DNA from: Pseudomonas ekonensis
GTDB taxonomy: Bacteria > Pseudomonadota > Gammaproteobacteria > Pseudomonadales > Pseudomonadaceae
Assembly: GCF_019145435.1 (NCBI RefSeq)
Contig: NZ_JAHSTS010000002.1
Location: 806,001 to 870,000, forward strand
Direction of reading: 5' to 3'
DNA length: 64,000 nt
In this document: positions 27,549 through 36,499 of the stretch, piece after piece
Layout of the letters: each line of letters starts with the position of its first letter
Position numbering within the stretch: the stretch's first letter is position 1
Translations under genes and position numbers: made by a program
The notes under the pieces: generated by a model
Told to the model about the DNA's origin: nothing
The model's database searches: none
Seen by the model: the letters and a program-made list of their open reading frames with translations, nothing else

Positions 27549-29533
27549 GCAGCGGCTCCTTCCATGCCCAGCGCTTCACGCACCCGGCTTTTGACTTTGA
27601 CCCGGTAGCGCCGGTCCAGCGCCGCGAGCACGCCGCCCAGGCCGGTCAGCAGCCCGCCGAACCAGATCCAGCGCACGAACGGTTTGACGTGCACCCGCAC
27701 CGCCCAGGCGCCGTCGCCCAGCGGCTCGCCCAGGGCGACATAGAGGTCGCGGGTGAAGCCGGCGTCGATCCCGGCTTCGGTCATCATCGAACTCTGCACG
27801 GTGTACAGGCGTTTCTCCGGATGCAGCACGCTGACTTCCTTGCCGTCGCGCAGGACGCGGACGGTGCCCTTGTCGGACGTGAAGTTCGGCCCTTCAAAAT
27901 GCTTGGCGCCCTCGAAGACGAACCGGTAGCCGGCCAGCTCCATCGACTCGCCCGGCTCCAGGCGCAGGTCGCGCTCGGCGCTGTTCTGGCTCGACAGCAC
28001 CACGCCCAGGGCGCAGACGGCGATGCCCACGTGCGCCAGGTGCATGCCCCAATAACTGCGGGTCAGGCTCGGCAAGCCTTTGATCAGGCCCTTGTGGCGG
28101 GTCTTGTCGACAATGTCGCGCACGCTGGCCAGCAACACCCAGGCCGCGAGCAGGAACGTGGCCAGCACCGCCCAGTTGAAATCGCCGTAGGCCAGGCCGG
28201 CCACCACCGCCAGGCCGACGCTGCCCAGCAGCACCGGGGACAGCATGCCCGCCAGCCATTTCACCGGCGTGTCCTTCCAGCGCACGATCACCCCGACCGC
28301 CATCACCACCATCAGCAACGCCATCAACGGGATGAACAGCGCATTGAAGTACGGCGGGCCGACCGACAGCTTGGCGCCGCTCAACGCATCGAGCACCAAC
28401 GGGTACAGGGTGCCGAGCAGGATCATCGAGGCCGCCACGACCAGGATCAGGTTGTTGCCCAGCAGCAGGGTCTCCCGCGACCACAGGTTGAAGCCGACCT
28501 GGCTCTTGACCACCGGCGCCCGCAGCGCGAACAGCGTCAGCGAACCGCCGACCACGAACAGCAGGAACATCAGGATGAACACGCCGCGCTCCGGATCCGA
28601 GGCGAACGCGTGCACCGAGGTCAGCACGCCGGAGCGCACGAGGAAGGTGCCGAGCAGGCTCAAGGAGAATGCGGCGATGGCCAACAGCACCGTCCAGCTC
28701 TTGAACACGCCGCGCTTTTCGGTGACGGCCAGCGAGTGGATCAGCGCCGTGCCCACCAGCCACGGCATGAACGAGGCGTTTTCCACCGGATCCCAGAACC
28801 ACCAGCCGCCCCAGCCGAGCTCGTAGTAGGCCCACCACGAGCCGAGGGTGATGCCGATGCCCAGGAACGCCCAGGCGACGATGGTCCACGGCCGCGACCA
28901 GCGTGCCCACGCCGCATCGAGCCGGCCGCCGAGCAGCGCGGCGATGGCGAAGGCGAAGGCCACCGAGAAGCCGACATAGCCCATGTAGAGCATCGGCGGG
29001 TGAACGATCAGGCCGATGTCCTGCAGCAGCGGATTGAGGTCGCGGCCGTCGGCCGGCACCTGCGGCAGGATCCGCGAGAACGGGTTGGAGGTGATGATCA
29101 GGAACAGCAGGAAGCCCGTGCTGATCATGCCCATCACCGCCAGCACGCGGGCCAGCATGACCTGCGGCAACTGCCGGGAGAACACCGACACCGCAAAGGT
29201 CCAGCCGCCGAGGATCAGGGCCCACAGCAGCAGCGAACCTTCGTGGGCACCCCACACGGCGCTGAACTTGTAATACCACGGCAAGGCGCTGTTGGAGTTC
29301 ATCGCGACGTAGGCCACGGAGAAGTCGTCGGTCATGAACGCGTAGGTCAGGCAACCGAAGGCGAACACCAGGAATGCGAACTGGCCCCACGCCGCCGGCT
29401 GGGCCAGGCCCATCCACAAACGGTCGCCGCGCCAGGCGCCGAGCAGCGGCACCACCGCCTGCACCAGTGCCAGGCACAGCGCGAGGATCATGGCCAGGTG
29501 GCCGAGTTCGGGAATGAAGATCGCGGACGTCAT
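27545..29533 (-). CDS. ccmF: Cytochrome c haem lyase subunit CcmF
   Basis: A 662-residue polytopic protein with about 15 helices. It carries the haem-handling WWD domain GWGGWWFWDPVENASFMPW and conserved periplasmic histidines, for example in VHPPMLYMGYVG. It works with CcmH and CcmI to attach haem to apocytochromes in the periplasm. The ATG at 29533 follows the ccmE stop by 3 nt. Confidence 0.97.
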   Translation of the reverse strand: MTSAIFIPELGHLAMILALCLALVQAVVPLLGAWRGDRLWMGLAQPAAWGQFAFLVFAFGCLTYAFMTDDFSVAYVAMNSNSALPWYYKFSAVWGAHEGSLLLWALILGGWTFAVSVFSRQLPQVMLARVLAVMGMISTGFLLFLIITSNPFSRILPQVPADGRDLNPLLQDIGLIVHPPMLYMGYVGFSVAFAFAIAALLGGRLDAAWARWSRPWTIVAWAFLGIGITLGSWWAYYELGWGGWWFWDPVENASFMPWLVGTALIHSLAVTEKRGVFKSWTVLLAIAAFSLSLLGTFLVRSGVLTSVHAFASDPERGVFILMFLLFVVGGSLTLFALRAPVVKSQVGFNLWSRETLLLGNNLILVVAASMILLGTLYPLVLDALSGAKLSVGPPYFNALFIPLMALLMVVMAVGVIVRWKDTPVKWLAGMLSPVLLGSVGLAVVAGLAYGDFNWAVLATFLLAAWVLLASVRDIVDKTRHKGLIKGLPSLTRSYWGMHLAHVGIAVCALGVVLSSQNSAERDLRLEPGESMELAGYRFVFEGAKHFEGPNFTSDKGTVRVLRDGKEVSVLHPEKRLYTVQSSMMTEAGIDAGFTRDLYVALGEPLGDGAWAVRVHVKPFVRWIWFGGLLTGLGGVLAALDRRYRVKVKSRVREALGMEGAAA

Positions 29534-29536
29534 GGT

Positions 29537-29992
29537 TCAGCCCTCCTTCGCCGGTGCCGGCGCCGACTGGCCGCTGTCTTTCAGGGCCTTGGTCACTTCC
29601 GGCGGCATGTATTTCTCGTCGTGCTTGGCCAGCACCTCATCGGCCACCACCACGCCGTCGGCGTTGAGCTTGCCGAGGGCGACGATGCCCTGCCCTTCGC
29701 GGAACAGGTCCGGCAGGATGCCGCGGTAGGTGATGGTCACGGACTTGTTGAAGTCGGTGACGACGAAGCGGACGTCCAGGGAATCCGGTGAGCGTTGCAG
29801 CGAGCCCTGCTCGACCATGCCGCCGGCGCGGATGCGCGTGTCGTGCGGCGCTTCGCCGTTGGCGATCTGGGTCGGGGTGTAGAACAGGTTGATGTTCTGC
29901 TGCAGGGCGCTCAGGGCCAGGCCGACGGCGGCGCCGACCCCGACCAGGATGGCCAGGATGATGATCAGACGTTTCTTGCGCAGCGGATTCAC
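29537..29992 (-). CDS. ccmE: Haem chaperone CcmE
   Basis: A 151-residue periplasmic OB-fold haem chaperone with an N-terminal anchor (8-29). The covalent haem-binding His124 and Tyr128 lie in [10 protein letters not shown]. It starts with GTG at 29992, overlapping the ccmD stop by 4 nt (GTGA), so the much longer open frame upstream is not used. Confidence 0.95.
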   Translation of the reverse strand: MNPLRKKRLIIILAILVGVGAAVGLALSALQQNINLFYTPTQIANGEAPHDTRIRAGGMVEQGSLQRSPDSLDVRFVVTDFNKSVTITYRGILPDLFREGQGIVALGKLNADGVVVADEVLAKHDEKYMPPEVTKALKDSGQSAPAPAKEG

Positions 29993-30165
29993 TTGCCGTT
30001 CTCCCGGCGCAGACGACGCGCCTCCTGTTGCAGATACCGCTTGCGGGCCAGGATCGGCGCCGCGACGTTGAGGGCCAGCACCGCCAGGCAGATGCCGTAG
30101 GCCGACCAGACATACAGGCCGTGATGGCCCATGGCGAGGAAATCGCCGAATGACGCGAAACTCAT
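29989..30165 (-). CDS. ccmD: Haem exporter protein CcmD
   Basis: A 58-residue single-span protein, [26 protein letters not shown] and onward, with the typical basic tail. It helps release holo-CcmE from CcmABC. The ATG at 30165 overlaps the ccmC stop by 4 nt. Confidence 0.95.
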   Translation of the reverse strand: MSFASFGDFLAMGHHGLYVWSAYGICLAVLALNVAAPILARKRYLQQEARRLRRENGK

Positions 30166-30917
30166 CGGGCGGCCTCCAGGCTGTGCTGCACTTCTTCTTT
30201 GACCCAACTGGCGCGGGCTTCGCGCTTGAGCACCTCAAGGCGCATGCGCATCAGCAGCACCGCGCCGAAGAAGCAATAGAAGCCCAGCGCCGTCAGCAGC
30301 AACGGCAGCCACATCTCGGCCGGCATCGCCGGTTTTTCGGTGAGGGTGAAGGTCGCGCCCTGGTGCAGGGTGTTCCACCACTCCACCGAGTACTTGATGA
30401 TCGGGATGTTGATCACGCCGACGATGGCCAGCACGGCGCAGGCCTTGGCGGCGCTGTCGCGGTTGCTGATGGCGTTGCCCAGGGCGATCACGCCGAAATA
30501 CAGGAACAGCAGGATCAGCATGGAGGTCAGGCGCGCGTCCCAGACCCACCACGAACCCCAGGTCGGCTTGCCCCAGATCGCTCCGGTGACCAGCGCCACG
30601 GCGGTCATCCACGCGCCGACGGGCGCGGCGCATTGCAGGGCGACGTCGGCCAGCTTCATCTTCCAGACCAGCCCGACCACCCCGCACACCGCCAGCATCA
30701 CGTAGATGGACTGAGCGAGCATCGCGGTGGGCACGTGGATATAGATGATGCGGAAGCTGTTGCCTTGCTGATAGTCCGGCGGCGCGAACGCCAGCCCCCA
30801 GACGACGCCGACGGCGATCAGCAACACCGCCGAAATGCCGAGCCACGGCAGCATTCTGCTGCTGATGCCGTAAAACCACTTGGGCGAGCCGAGCTTGTGA
30901 AACCAGGTCCAGTTCAT
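30162..30917 (-). CDS. ccmC: Haem transporter/handling protein CcmC
   Basis: A 251-residue protein of six helices with the tryptophan-rich motif [13 protein letters not shown] and two periplasmic histidines (one in [10 protein letters not shown]). It loads haem on CcmE. It is separated from ccmB by 76 nt, the only sizeable gap in the operon; that gap carries two hairpins. Confidence 0.96.
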   Translation of the reverse strand: MNWTWFHKLGSPKWFYGISSRMLPWLGISAVLLIAVGVVWGLAFAPPDYQQGNSFRIIYIHVPTAMLAQSIYVMLAVCGVVGLVWKMKLADVALQCAAPVGAWMTAVALVTGAIWGKPTWGSWWVWDARLTSMLILLFLYFGVIALGNAISNRDSAAKACAVLAIVGVINIPIIKYSVEWWNTLHQGATFTLTEKPAMPAEMWLPLLLTALGFYCFFGAVLLMRMRLEVLKREARASWVKEEVQHSLEAAR

Positions 30918-30965
30918 ACTGTTTCCATCACGGGTGCCCTTCGCGGTGAAGGGCCTGGGTCTTTG

Positions 30966-30984
30966 CTGATCAAATTTTGATCAG
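30966..30984. promoter_or_regulatory. Palindrome in the ccmB/ccmC gap
   Basis: CTGATCAAA-T-TTTGATCAG, perfect 9-bp arms, is AT-rich in a GC-rich operon. A second hairpin (GCCCTTCGCGGTGAAGGGC, 30936-30954) lies between it and ccmC. It could be an operator or an mRNA processing structure. Confidence 0.5.
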
Positions 30985-30993
30985 ACCTCATCA

Positions 30994-31662
30994 TTATTCG
31001 CCGACGCTGATCTTCAGGCCAGCCGCTATTGCAAAGGGTGTCAGGGTGATCGCCAGGGCGGCCAGGCTGCCGAGCCACAGGAGATAACCGGTCGCCGGCA
31101 TGCCCTGCAGCGCCGCCTGCAAGGCGCCGCTGCCCAGGATCAGCACCGGGATGTACAGCGGCAGGATCAGCAGCGCCAGCAGCAGCCCGCCCCGCTTCAA
31201 CCCCACCGTCAGCGCCGCGCCCACCGCACCGAGCAGGCTCAGCACCGGCGTTCCCAGCAGCAGCGAAAACAGCAGCACCGGCAGACAGGCGGTCGGCAGG
31301 CCGAGCATCAATGCCAGCAAGGGAGAGAGCAAAACCAGTGCCAGCCCCGAGAACAGCCAGTGTGCCAGCACCTTGGCCAGTACCAGAAGAGGCAGGGGGT
31401 GCGGCGAAAGGACCCACTGTTCCAGGGATCCGTCCTCGAAATCGCTGCGGAAAAGCCCGTCCAGCGAGAGCAGGACCGACAACAGCGCCGCCACCCAGAC
31501 TAACCCCGGGGACAAGTTTTGCAACACTTGTGTTTCCGGGCCGACGGCCAGCGGGAACAGCGCAATGACGATGGCGAAGAAAATCAGCGGATTGGCCAGC
31601 TCCGCCGGGCGGCGGAACAACAGGCGGGATTCGCGGGCGACCAGCAGTCCGAACACACTCAT
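30994..31662 (-). CDS. ccmB: Haem exporter permease CcmB
   Basis: A 222-residue six-helix ABC permease, starting [26 protein letters not shown] and containing [23 protein letters not shown]. It pairs with CcmA. The ATG at 31662 overlaps the ccmA stop by 4 nt. Confidence 0.95.
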   Translation of the reverse strand: MSVFGLLVARESRLLFRRPAELANPLIFFAIVIALFPLAVGPETQVLQNLSPGLVWVAALLSVLLSLDGLFRSDFEDGSLEQWVLSPHPLPLLVLAKVLAHWLFSGLALVLLSPLLALMLGLPTACLPVLLFSLLLGTPVLSLLGAVGAALTVGLKRGGLLLALLILPLYIPVLILGSGALQAALQGMPATGYLLWLGSLAALAITLTPFAIAAGLKISVGE

Positions 31663-32294
31663 GCCGCCCAATTCCCCAGATCGATGTCGCGGTAGCCGGC
31701 CGGCGTCCGGCCCAGCGTGTGGTGGGTGGTCAGCACCACCAGGCCGCCGCGCCCGCAGTGCTCGGCCAGGTGCGCTTCGAGCTGCGCCACGCCCGACTTG
31801 TCGAGGGCGGTGAAGGGTTCGTCGAGGATCCACAGCGGCGGGCTGTCCAGGTACAGGCGCGCCAGGGCCACGCGGCGCTGCTGGCCGGCGGAGAGGTTAT
31901 GGCAGGGAACGTCTTCGAAACCGCGCAATCCGACCGCCGCCAGGGCCTGCCAGATCGCCTCCTTGGGGGCGGGCCGGTGCAGGGCGCAGAGCCAGGCCAG
32001 GTTCTCCTCCGGCGTGAGCAGGTCCTTGATGCCGGCGGCGTGGCCGATCCACAGCAGGTTGCGCGCCAGTTCGCTGCGTTGCTCGGCCAGCGGGCGGCCA
32101 TTGAGCAGCACCTGACCGCCGGTCGGCTGCATCAGGCCGGCGAGCAGGCGCAACAGGCTGGTCTTGCCGCTGCCGTTGGGACCGCTGATCTGCACCATAT
32201 CGCCACTGGCCAGTCTCAAATCGAGATTTTCGAACAGAAGCCGCAGGTCTCGCTCGCACGCGAGGGCAACGGTTTGCAGGACAGGACTGGTCAA
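31659..32294 (-). CDS. ccmA: Haem exporter ATPase CcmA
   Basis: A 211-residue ABC ATPase with Walker [10 protein letters not shown], signature LSAGQQRR, Walker B LWILDEPF and switch histidine VVLTTHHT. Its ATP hydrolysis drives release of holo-CcmE from CcmC. First gene of the ccm operon; its promoter must lie in the 197-bp region shared with the fliK-like gene. Confidence 0.95.
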   Translation of the reverse strand: MTSPVLQTVALACERDLRLLFENLDLRLASGDMVQISGPNGSGKTSLLRLLAGLMQPTGGQVLLNGRPLAEQRSELARNLLWIGHAAGIKDLLTPEENLAWLCALHRPAPKEAIWQALAAVGLRGFEDVPCHNLSAGQQRRVALARLYLDSPPLWILDEPFTALDKSGVAQLEAHLAEHCGRGGLVVLTTHHTLGRTPAGYRDIDLGNWAA

Positions 32295-32491
32295 GGGTTC
32301 ACGGGCCTTATACGGTTCAAGTCGGCTCTGGGGCGGCCGTTAAAGAGTTGCAGCATAGATGCAATGACGGCCTGATCTAGAGAGCTGCGTCAAACAATTG
32401 CAATGTTTTTTGAACGAAGCGAAAGACGGGCGGCATTATACATGCCGTGCCTTACTCCAAAGAGCGCATTTTCCTCAGGTTGTGTCCGCGT

Positions 32492-34072
32492 ATGACAGGC
32501 GAAATGAACATTCTCCCGATGCCGCAAACGCCTCCGGCGACGGCCCGCCCCCAGGTGATCAGCGGCGAGCTGCTCAAGCTGCTGACGCCGGTGGACGGGC
32601 TGATCGCCGCCGGCCAGAGCGCACGGGCCGAGGTGCTGTCGCTCAAGCAGGCGGACCAGAGCTTCGAGCTGCTGCTCAAGGTGACGCTCGACAGCGGCCG
32701 CCAGACCACGGTGCAGGCCACCAGCGCCCAGCCGTTTCCCCAAGGCACGAGCCTGGCGGTCGTGCAGCCGTCGGCAGGCAACCTGGCCATCACGGTGCAG
32801 CAAGCCATCGCCAGCAGCGTCGCCGCCCTCACCCGCATCGACACCGCGCAATTGCCGGTCGGCACGCTGCTGCAAGGCAAGGTGCTGACCGCCCAGGCCT
32901 TGCCGCAGGCGCCGGGGCAACCGACGGTGTACCGTTCGCTGGTCACGCTGCTGAACACGGCGCTGCGCGGCAGCACCCTGACCCTCGACAGCCCGCAGCC
33001 GTTGCGCATCGGCACCCTGCTGTCGGCGCTGGTGCAAGACACGCAAACCCTGAAATTCCTGCCCCTGAGCAGCCGCCAGGAACAATTGGCGGTGAGCCAG
33101 CAACTGGCCAGCCAGCAAAGCCGCCAAGGCTCCCTCGACGGCTTGCTCAAGCTGCTGCAGAACCTGCCGCCGGCCACGGACCAGACCTCGGCCGACCTGC
33201 GGGCCGCCGTCGACAAACTGCTCGCCGGCCTGCCCGACGCCCAGCAACTGAGCACCCCCAGGGGCCTCGCCCAGGCACTGGCCAACAGCGGCGCGTTCCT
33301 CGAAGCCAAACTGCTCACCGGGCAGAACCCGACGCTGGCGCCGGACCTCAAAGGCGATCTGCTCAAGCTGATCGCCCAGCTCACGCCGGGCCTGCCGAGC
33401 AGCACCAGCTTCAACGCGATCATCGCCGCCAACACCCTGGCGCAGGCGCTGCCGAATTTCGTGCGCAACGCGCTGGGCACCCTCGGCCAGGTCAGCGCCA
33501 AACCCGTGCCGGGCGGCTTCCCGCTGCCGGAGCGGTTGCTGCAAAGCCTGGAGGGCGAAGGCGATCTGGAGCAACTGTTGCGCCTGGCCGCCGCCGCCGT
33601 CTCCCGCCTGCAAAGCCATCAGCTGTCGAGCCTGGAACAGACCGGCCTCACCGACGACGGCCGGCTGCTGAGCACCTGGCAACTGGAAATCCCGATGCGC
33701 AACCTGCAGGACATCGTGCCGTTGCAGGTCAAGTTCCAGCGCGAAGAAGCGCCCGAAAAAGAACCACCGGACGAACGCCGGGACAACGAACGCGAACGCA
33801 AGCAGCCGTTGTGGCGCGTCGACCTGGCCTTCGACCTGGAACCGCTGGGCCCGCTGCAGGTGCAGGCGCAACTGACCGGCGGCAGCCTGTCGAGCCATCT
33901 GTGGGCCAAACGGCCCTACACCGCCGAACTCATCGAAAGCCATCTGCACGCGCTGCGCCAGCGCCTGCTGGACGCCGGGCTCAACGTCGGCGACCTCGAC
34001 TGCCACCTCGGCACCCCGCCGCAAGGCACCCAAACCCGCCTCGAACACCGCTGGGTCGACGAAACCGCATGA
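32492..34072 (+). CDS. FliK-like protein (second hook-length-control-type protein)
   Basis: A 526-residue protein with a long Gln/Leu/Ala-rich N-terminal part and a C-terminal Flg_hook-like domain (about 400-520: WQLEIPMRNLQDIVPLQVKF, LWRVDLAFDLEPLGPLQVQAQL). It is distinct from the main FliK at 54873..56240. It overlaps the FlhX gene by 4 nt (ATGA), so a FliK-type and a FlhB-C-type protein are co-translated. A role in substrate-specificity switching of flagellar export is inferred. ATGs at 32492 or 32504 are both possible starts. Confidence 0.78.
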   Translation: MTGEMNILPMPQTPPATARPQVISGELLKLLTPVDGLIAAGQSARAEVLSLKQADQSFELLLKVTLDSGRQTTVQATSAQPFPQGTSLAVVQPSAGNLAITVQQAIASSVAALTRIDTAQLPVGTLLQGKVLTAQALPQAPGQPTVYRSLVTLLNTALRGSTLTLDSPQPLRIGTLLSALVQDTQTLKFLPLSSRQEQLAVSQQLASQQSRQGSLDGLLKLLQNLPPATDQTSADLRAAVDKLLAGLPDAQQLSTPRGLAQALANSGAFLEAKLLTGQNPTLAPDLKGDLLKLIAQLTPGLPSSTSFNAIIAANTLAQALPNFVRNALGTLGQVSAKPVPGGFPLPERLLQSLEGEGDLEQLLRLAAAAVSRLQSHQLSSLEQTGLTDDGRLLSTWQLEIPMRNLQDIVPLQVKFQREEAPEKEPPDERRDNERERKQPLWRVDLAFDLEPLGPLQVQAQLTGGSLSSHLWAKRPYTAELIESHLHALRQRLLDAGLNVGDLDCHLGTPPQGTQTRLEHRWVDETA

Positions 34073-34398
34073 ACGATTCCACCGCTCCACGCCAGGCCAT
34101 CGCCCTGCAGTACGACGGCAGCCACGCCCCTACCCTCACCGCCAAGGGCGATGACGAGCTGGCCGAAGAAATCCTGCGCATCGCCCGCGACTACGAGGTG
34201 CCGATCTACGAGAACCCGGAACTGGTGCGGCTGTTGGCGCGGCTGGAACTGGGCGACAGCATCCCGCAGGAGCTGTACCTGACGATCGCCGAGATCATTG
34301 CGTTTGCGTGGAATCTGAAGGGGAAGTTTCCGCAGGGCTTCGACCCGCAGGCGCCAACGATCGAGAAGGACATCACCGAACGCGGCGACGATTACTGA
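34069..34398 (+). CDS. FlhX: free-standing FlhB C-terminal-domain homologue
   Basis: A 109-residue protein matching the cytoplasmic domain of FlhB/YscU: AIALQYDGSHAPTLTAKGDDELAEEILRIA parallels AVALKYDADKGGAPVLLAKGTDFLALKIREIA of the true FlhB in this window. The N-P-T-H autocleavage motif and all membrane helices are absent; the protein begins just after where cleavage would occur. It would thus resemble the released FlhB-CC fragment. Translationally coupled to the FliK-like gene. Confidence 0.85.
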   Translation: MNDSTAPRQAIALQYDGSHAPTLTAKGDDELAEEILRIARDYEVPIYENPELVRLLARLELGDSIPQELYLTIAEIIAFAWNLKGKFPQGFDPQAPTIEKDITERGDDY

Positions 34399-34402
34399 AG
34401 GC

Positions 34403-34437
34403 AAAAAAAACCGCAGTCACAAACTGCGGTTTTTTTG
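34403..34437. terminator. Bidirectional terminator, FlhX / DUF2802 gene
   Basis: The stem ACCGCAGT/ACTGCGGT has runs of A and T on both sides. It sits between convergent genes and probably also ends the very long flagellar transcript. Confidence 0.9.
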
Positions 34438-34442
34438 ATTCT

Positions 34443-34466
34443 GCTTGCCGCTTGCCGCTTGAAGCT
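34443..34466. repeat. Heptamer tandem repeat
   Basis: GCTTGCC occurs twice, followed by GCTTGAAGCT, next to the DUF2802 stop. It resembles the run at 957-976. Confidence 0.5.
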
Positions 34467-34474
34467 CGAATCCC

Positions 34475-34870
34475 TCAGCTGCTTCTGTGCAGCTTGCTCA
34501 TCAACTCGGCCTCGGCCTGGGTCAGGCCGCAGGACTGGGTGAGTTCGTCGACGCTGGCGCCCATGCCGACCAGTTTCGCCGCCTGGGCGAACGACAGGCT
34601 GGACGGGTCGCGCTGCTCCAACTGAGTGATCTTGTCCGGCAAAGGGCTGACCACCGCGCGCAGCTCGTGCAGGTCTTCGCCCATGCGCACGTTGCCGTTC
34701 TGGTAGTCGTCGACACGCTTGGCCAGCTCCTTGATGCGCTGGTCACGCAGCGCATCGCCCTGGGCCTGCTGCGCAGCGATCAGCCGCTGCGCCTTGATGT
34801 ACGCCAGAAACATCGCCAGCGTGCCCGCCCAGAACAGGAACAGGACAATGACCGCCACCTCGAGAATCAA
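34475..34870 (-). CDS. DUF2802 protein
   Basis: A 131-residue protein with one N-terminal membrane helix (3-22), a coiled-coil-like stretch (about 25-85) and a small C-terminal DUF2802 domain (LSFAQAAKLVGMGASVDELTQSCGLTQAEAELMSKLH) that looks like a helix-turn-helix. It is regularly found right after cheW in Pseudomonas. Its function is unknown; a link to the chemotaxis array is inferred from position. It follows cheW with no gap. Confidence 0.85.
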   Translation of the reverse strand: MILEVAVIVLFLFWAGTLAMFLAYIKAQRLIAAQQAQGDALRDQRIKELAKRVDDYQNGNVRMGEDLHELRAVVSPLPDKITQLEQRDPSSLSFAQAAKLVGMGASVDELTQSCGLTQAEAELMSKLHRSS

Positions 34871-35356
34871 TCAGATGTTCTCCAGTTCCGACCATTCTTC
34901 TTCGGTCATCATCTTGTCCAGCTCGACCAGGATGAGCAACTCGTTGTTCTTGTTGCACACGCCCTGGATGAACTTGGCCGACTCTTCGTTGCCGACGTTC
35001 GGCGCGGTCTCGATCTCCGACTGGCGCAGGTAAACCACTTCAGCCACGCTGTCGACCAGGATGCCGACGACTTGCTTGTCGGCTTCGATGATGACGATAC
35101 GGGTGTTGTCGCTGACTTCGCCGCTCATCAGGCCGAAGCGCTGACGGGTGTCGATCACGGTCACCACGTTGCCGCGCAGGTTGATGATGCCCAGCACGTA
35201 GCTCGGCGCGCCCGGCACCGGAGCGATCTCGGTGTAGCGCAGGACTTCCTGGACGCGCATCACGTTGATGCCGTAGGTCTCGTTGTCCAGCTTGAAGGTC
35301 ACCCATTGCAGGATCGGATCTTCAGAACCCTTTGCCGCAGTCGCCTTGTCGTTCAT
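34871..35356 (-). CDS. cheW: Chemotaxis coupling protein CheW
   Basis: A 161-residue single CheW domain (WVTFKLDNETYGINVMRVQEVLRYTEIAPVPGAPSYVLGIINLRGNVV...). It links receptors to CheA. It lies downstream of parP with a 75-bp gap that holds a perfect 24-bp palindrome. Confidence 0.96.
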   Translation of the reverse strand: MNDKATAAKGSEDPILQWVTFKLDNETYGINVMRVQEVLRYTEIAPVPGAPSYVLGIINLRGNVVTVIDTRQRFGLMSGEVSDNTRIVIIEADKQVVGILVDSVAEVVYLRQSEIETAPNVGNEESAKFIQGVCNKNNELLILVELDKMMTEEEWSELENI

Positions 35357-35400
35357 ACCCTAGCCCCTCGAAAAACCGCGGTTGGCGGTGTGTGTTCCGT

Positions 35401-35424
35401 GCGCCGGCACCCGGGTGCCGGCGC
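35401..35424. promoter_or_regulatory. Perfect 24-bp palindrome between parP and cheW
   Basis: The half-site GCGCCGGCACCC is followed directly by its exact complement. There is no U-run, so it is not a classical terminator. It is a candidate mRNA-processing or stability hairpin. Confidence 0.55.
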
Positions 35425-35431
35425 GTGTCTG

Positions 35432-36394
35432 TTATGTCGGTTTGCGGTTCGGCGTACTGCCGGACATGTGCTTCGCCCCGCCGCTGGCGATCAGTTGCGC
35501 CAGTGCGGCGACATCGAGCAAGGCGCACATGTGTTCAATCACCGTGCCGGCGAGCCATGGCCGCTGACCCCGGTGAGTCCTCCATTTGATTTCGTTCGGA
35601 TCCAGTCGCAGCGAACGGCTGACCTGATGCACCGCCAGGCCCCATTCGTAGCCCTGGACCGAAATCACGTACTGCAGCCCCTGACGGAAATCGTCGCGGT
35701 AACGGTCGGGCATGACCCAGCGCGCGGTGTCCAGCACCTTCAGGTTGCCGGACTGGCTTGGCAGGATGCCGAGGAACCATTCCGGCTGACCGAACAGCGG
35801 CGTCAGGTCGTGGCCGGCCAGCGAGTAGATCGAACCCAGGCACACCAGCGGCACCGCCAGGGTCAGGCCCGCGACGTCGAACAGCAGGCACTCGAAGGCT
35901 TCGGACGCCCAGGCCGGACGGCCGTCGGTGTCGGCTGGCGGCGGTGTGTTGCTCGGCGGCAGGTGCACTTCGACCAACGGCGCGACGAGCGTCGGCTCGG
36001 CAGGCGTCGCGACCGGTGCCGGCGCAGGTGCCGGCTCGGGCTCGGGCTCTGCCGGCAGGGTCGCCGGCTGCAAGAGGCGCGTCTGCAAGAGCGGCGCGAG
36101 GGTCGAGAGCGGCGCGCGCGGCTCCGGCTCCTCCAGCAGCGCGACCGGCGGCTTGCTCACCGCGGCGGCTTTCGGGGCGGCGACCGGCGCCGAAACGCTG
36201 GCGGCCTTCTCGGCATCGCGCGCTTGCTCTTCGAGCACGGCGGCCTGGAATTCATCGAGGGCGGCGTTTTCCGGCGCAGGCGGCACCGTTTCGGCCGGCG
36301 CCTCAAGCACCTCGGGAACGTCCTGCAGCAGGCCGTCCAGATAGGACTGCAGCGCCTGCTGCGGGCGTGTGGTGAGCTTGATCGGGCGGTTCAT
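35432..36394 (-). CDS. parP: ParP: CheW-domain polar array protein
   Basis: A 320-residue protein. The N-terminus is MNRPIKLTTRPQQALQSYLDGLL. A long Pro/Ala/Glu-rich linker follows (about 30-160), then a C-terminal CheW-like domain (about 165-305: ECLLFDVAGLTLAVPLVCLGSIY). In Vibrio and Pseudomonas ParP connects the ParC ATPase with CheA and receptors to hold arrays at the pole. It directly follows parC, supporting the call. Confidence 0.88.
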   Translation of the reverse strand: MNRPIKLTTRPQQALQSYLDGLLQDVPEVLEAPAETVPPAPENAALDEFQAAVLEEQARDAEKAASVSAPVAAPKAAAVSKPPVALLEEPEPRAPLSTLAPLLQTRLLQPATLPAEPEPEPAPAPAPVATPAEPTLVAPLVEVHLPPSNTPPPADTDGRPAWASEAFECLLFDVAGLTLAVPLVCLGSIYSLAGHDLTPLFGQPEWFLGILPSQSGNLKVLDTARWVMPDRYRDDFRQGLQYVISVQGYEWGLAVHQVSRSLRLDPNEIKWRTHRGQRPWLAGTVIEHMCALLDVAALAQLIASGGAKHMSGSTPNRKPT

Positions 36395-36433
36395 CGGCGG
36401 ACATCGCCCGACAGGAGCACCGCGTCGCCTGCT

Positions 36434-36457
36434 GCGCGGGCAAGCCCGCTCCCACAG
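36434..36457 (-). repeat. Single REP arm between parC and parP
   Basis: A lone REP arm (GCGGGCAAGCCCGCTCCCAC core) in the 105-bp gap. It forms its own hairpin. Confidence 0.7.
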
Positions 36458-36499
36458 GTGAGGTGCGAATCGAAAAGAGGCGGACGGGTCAGGGTCATG

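Noticed and set aside
32410-32442. Sigma-70 promoter TTGAAC...TATACA upstream of the FliK-like gene
   Set aside because: Spacing to the best -10 is about 21 nt; alternative -10 choices match weakly, so it was not listed as a feature.
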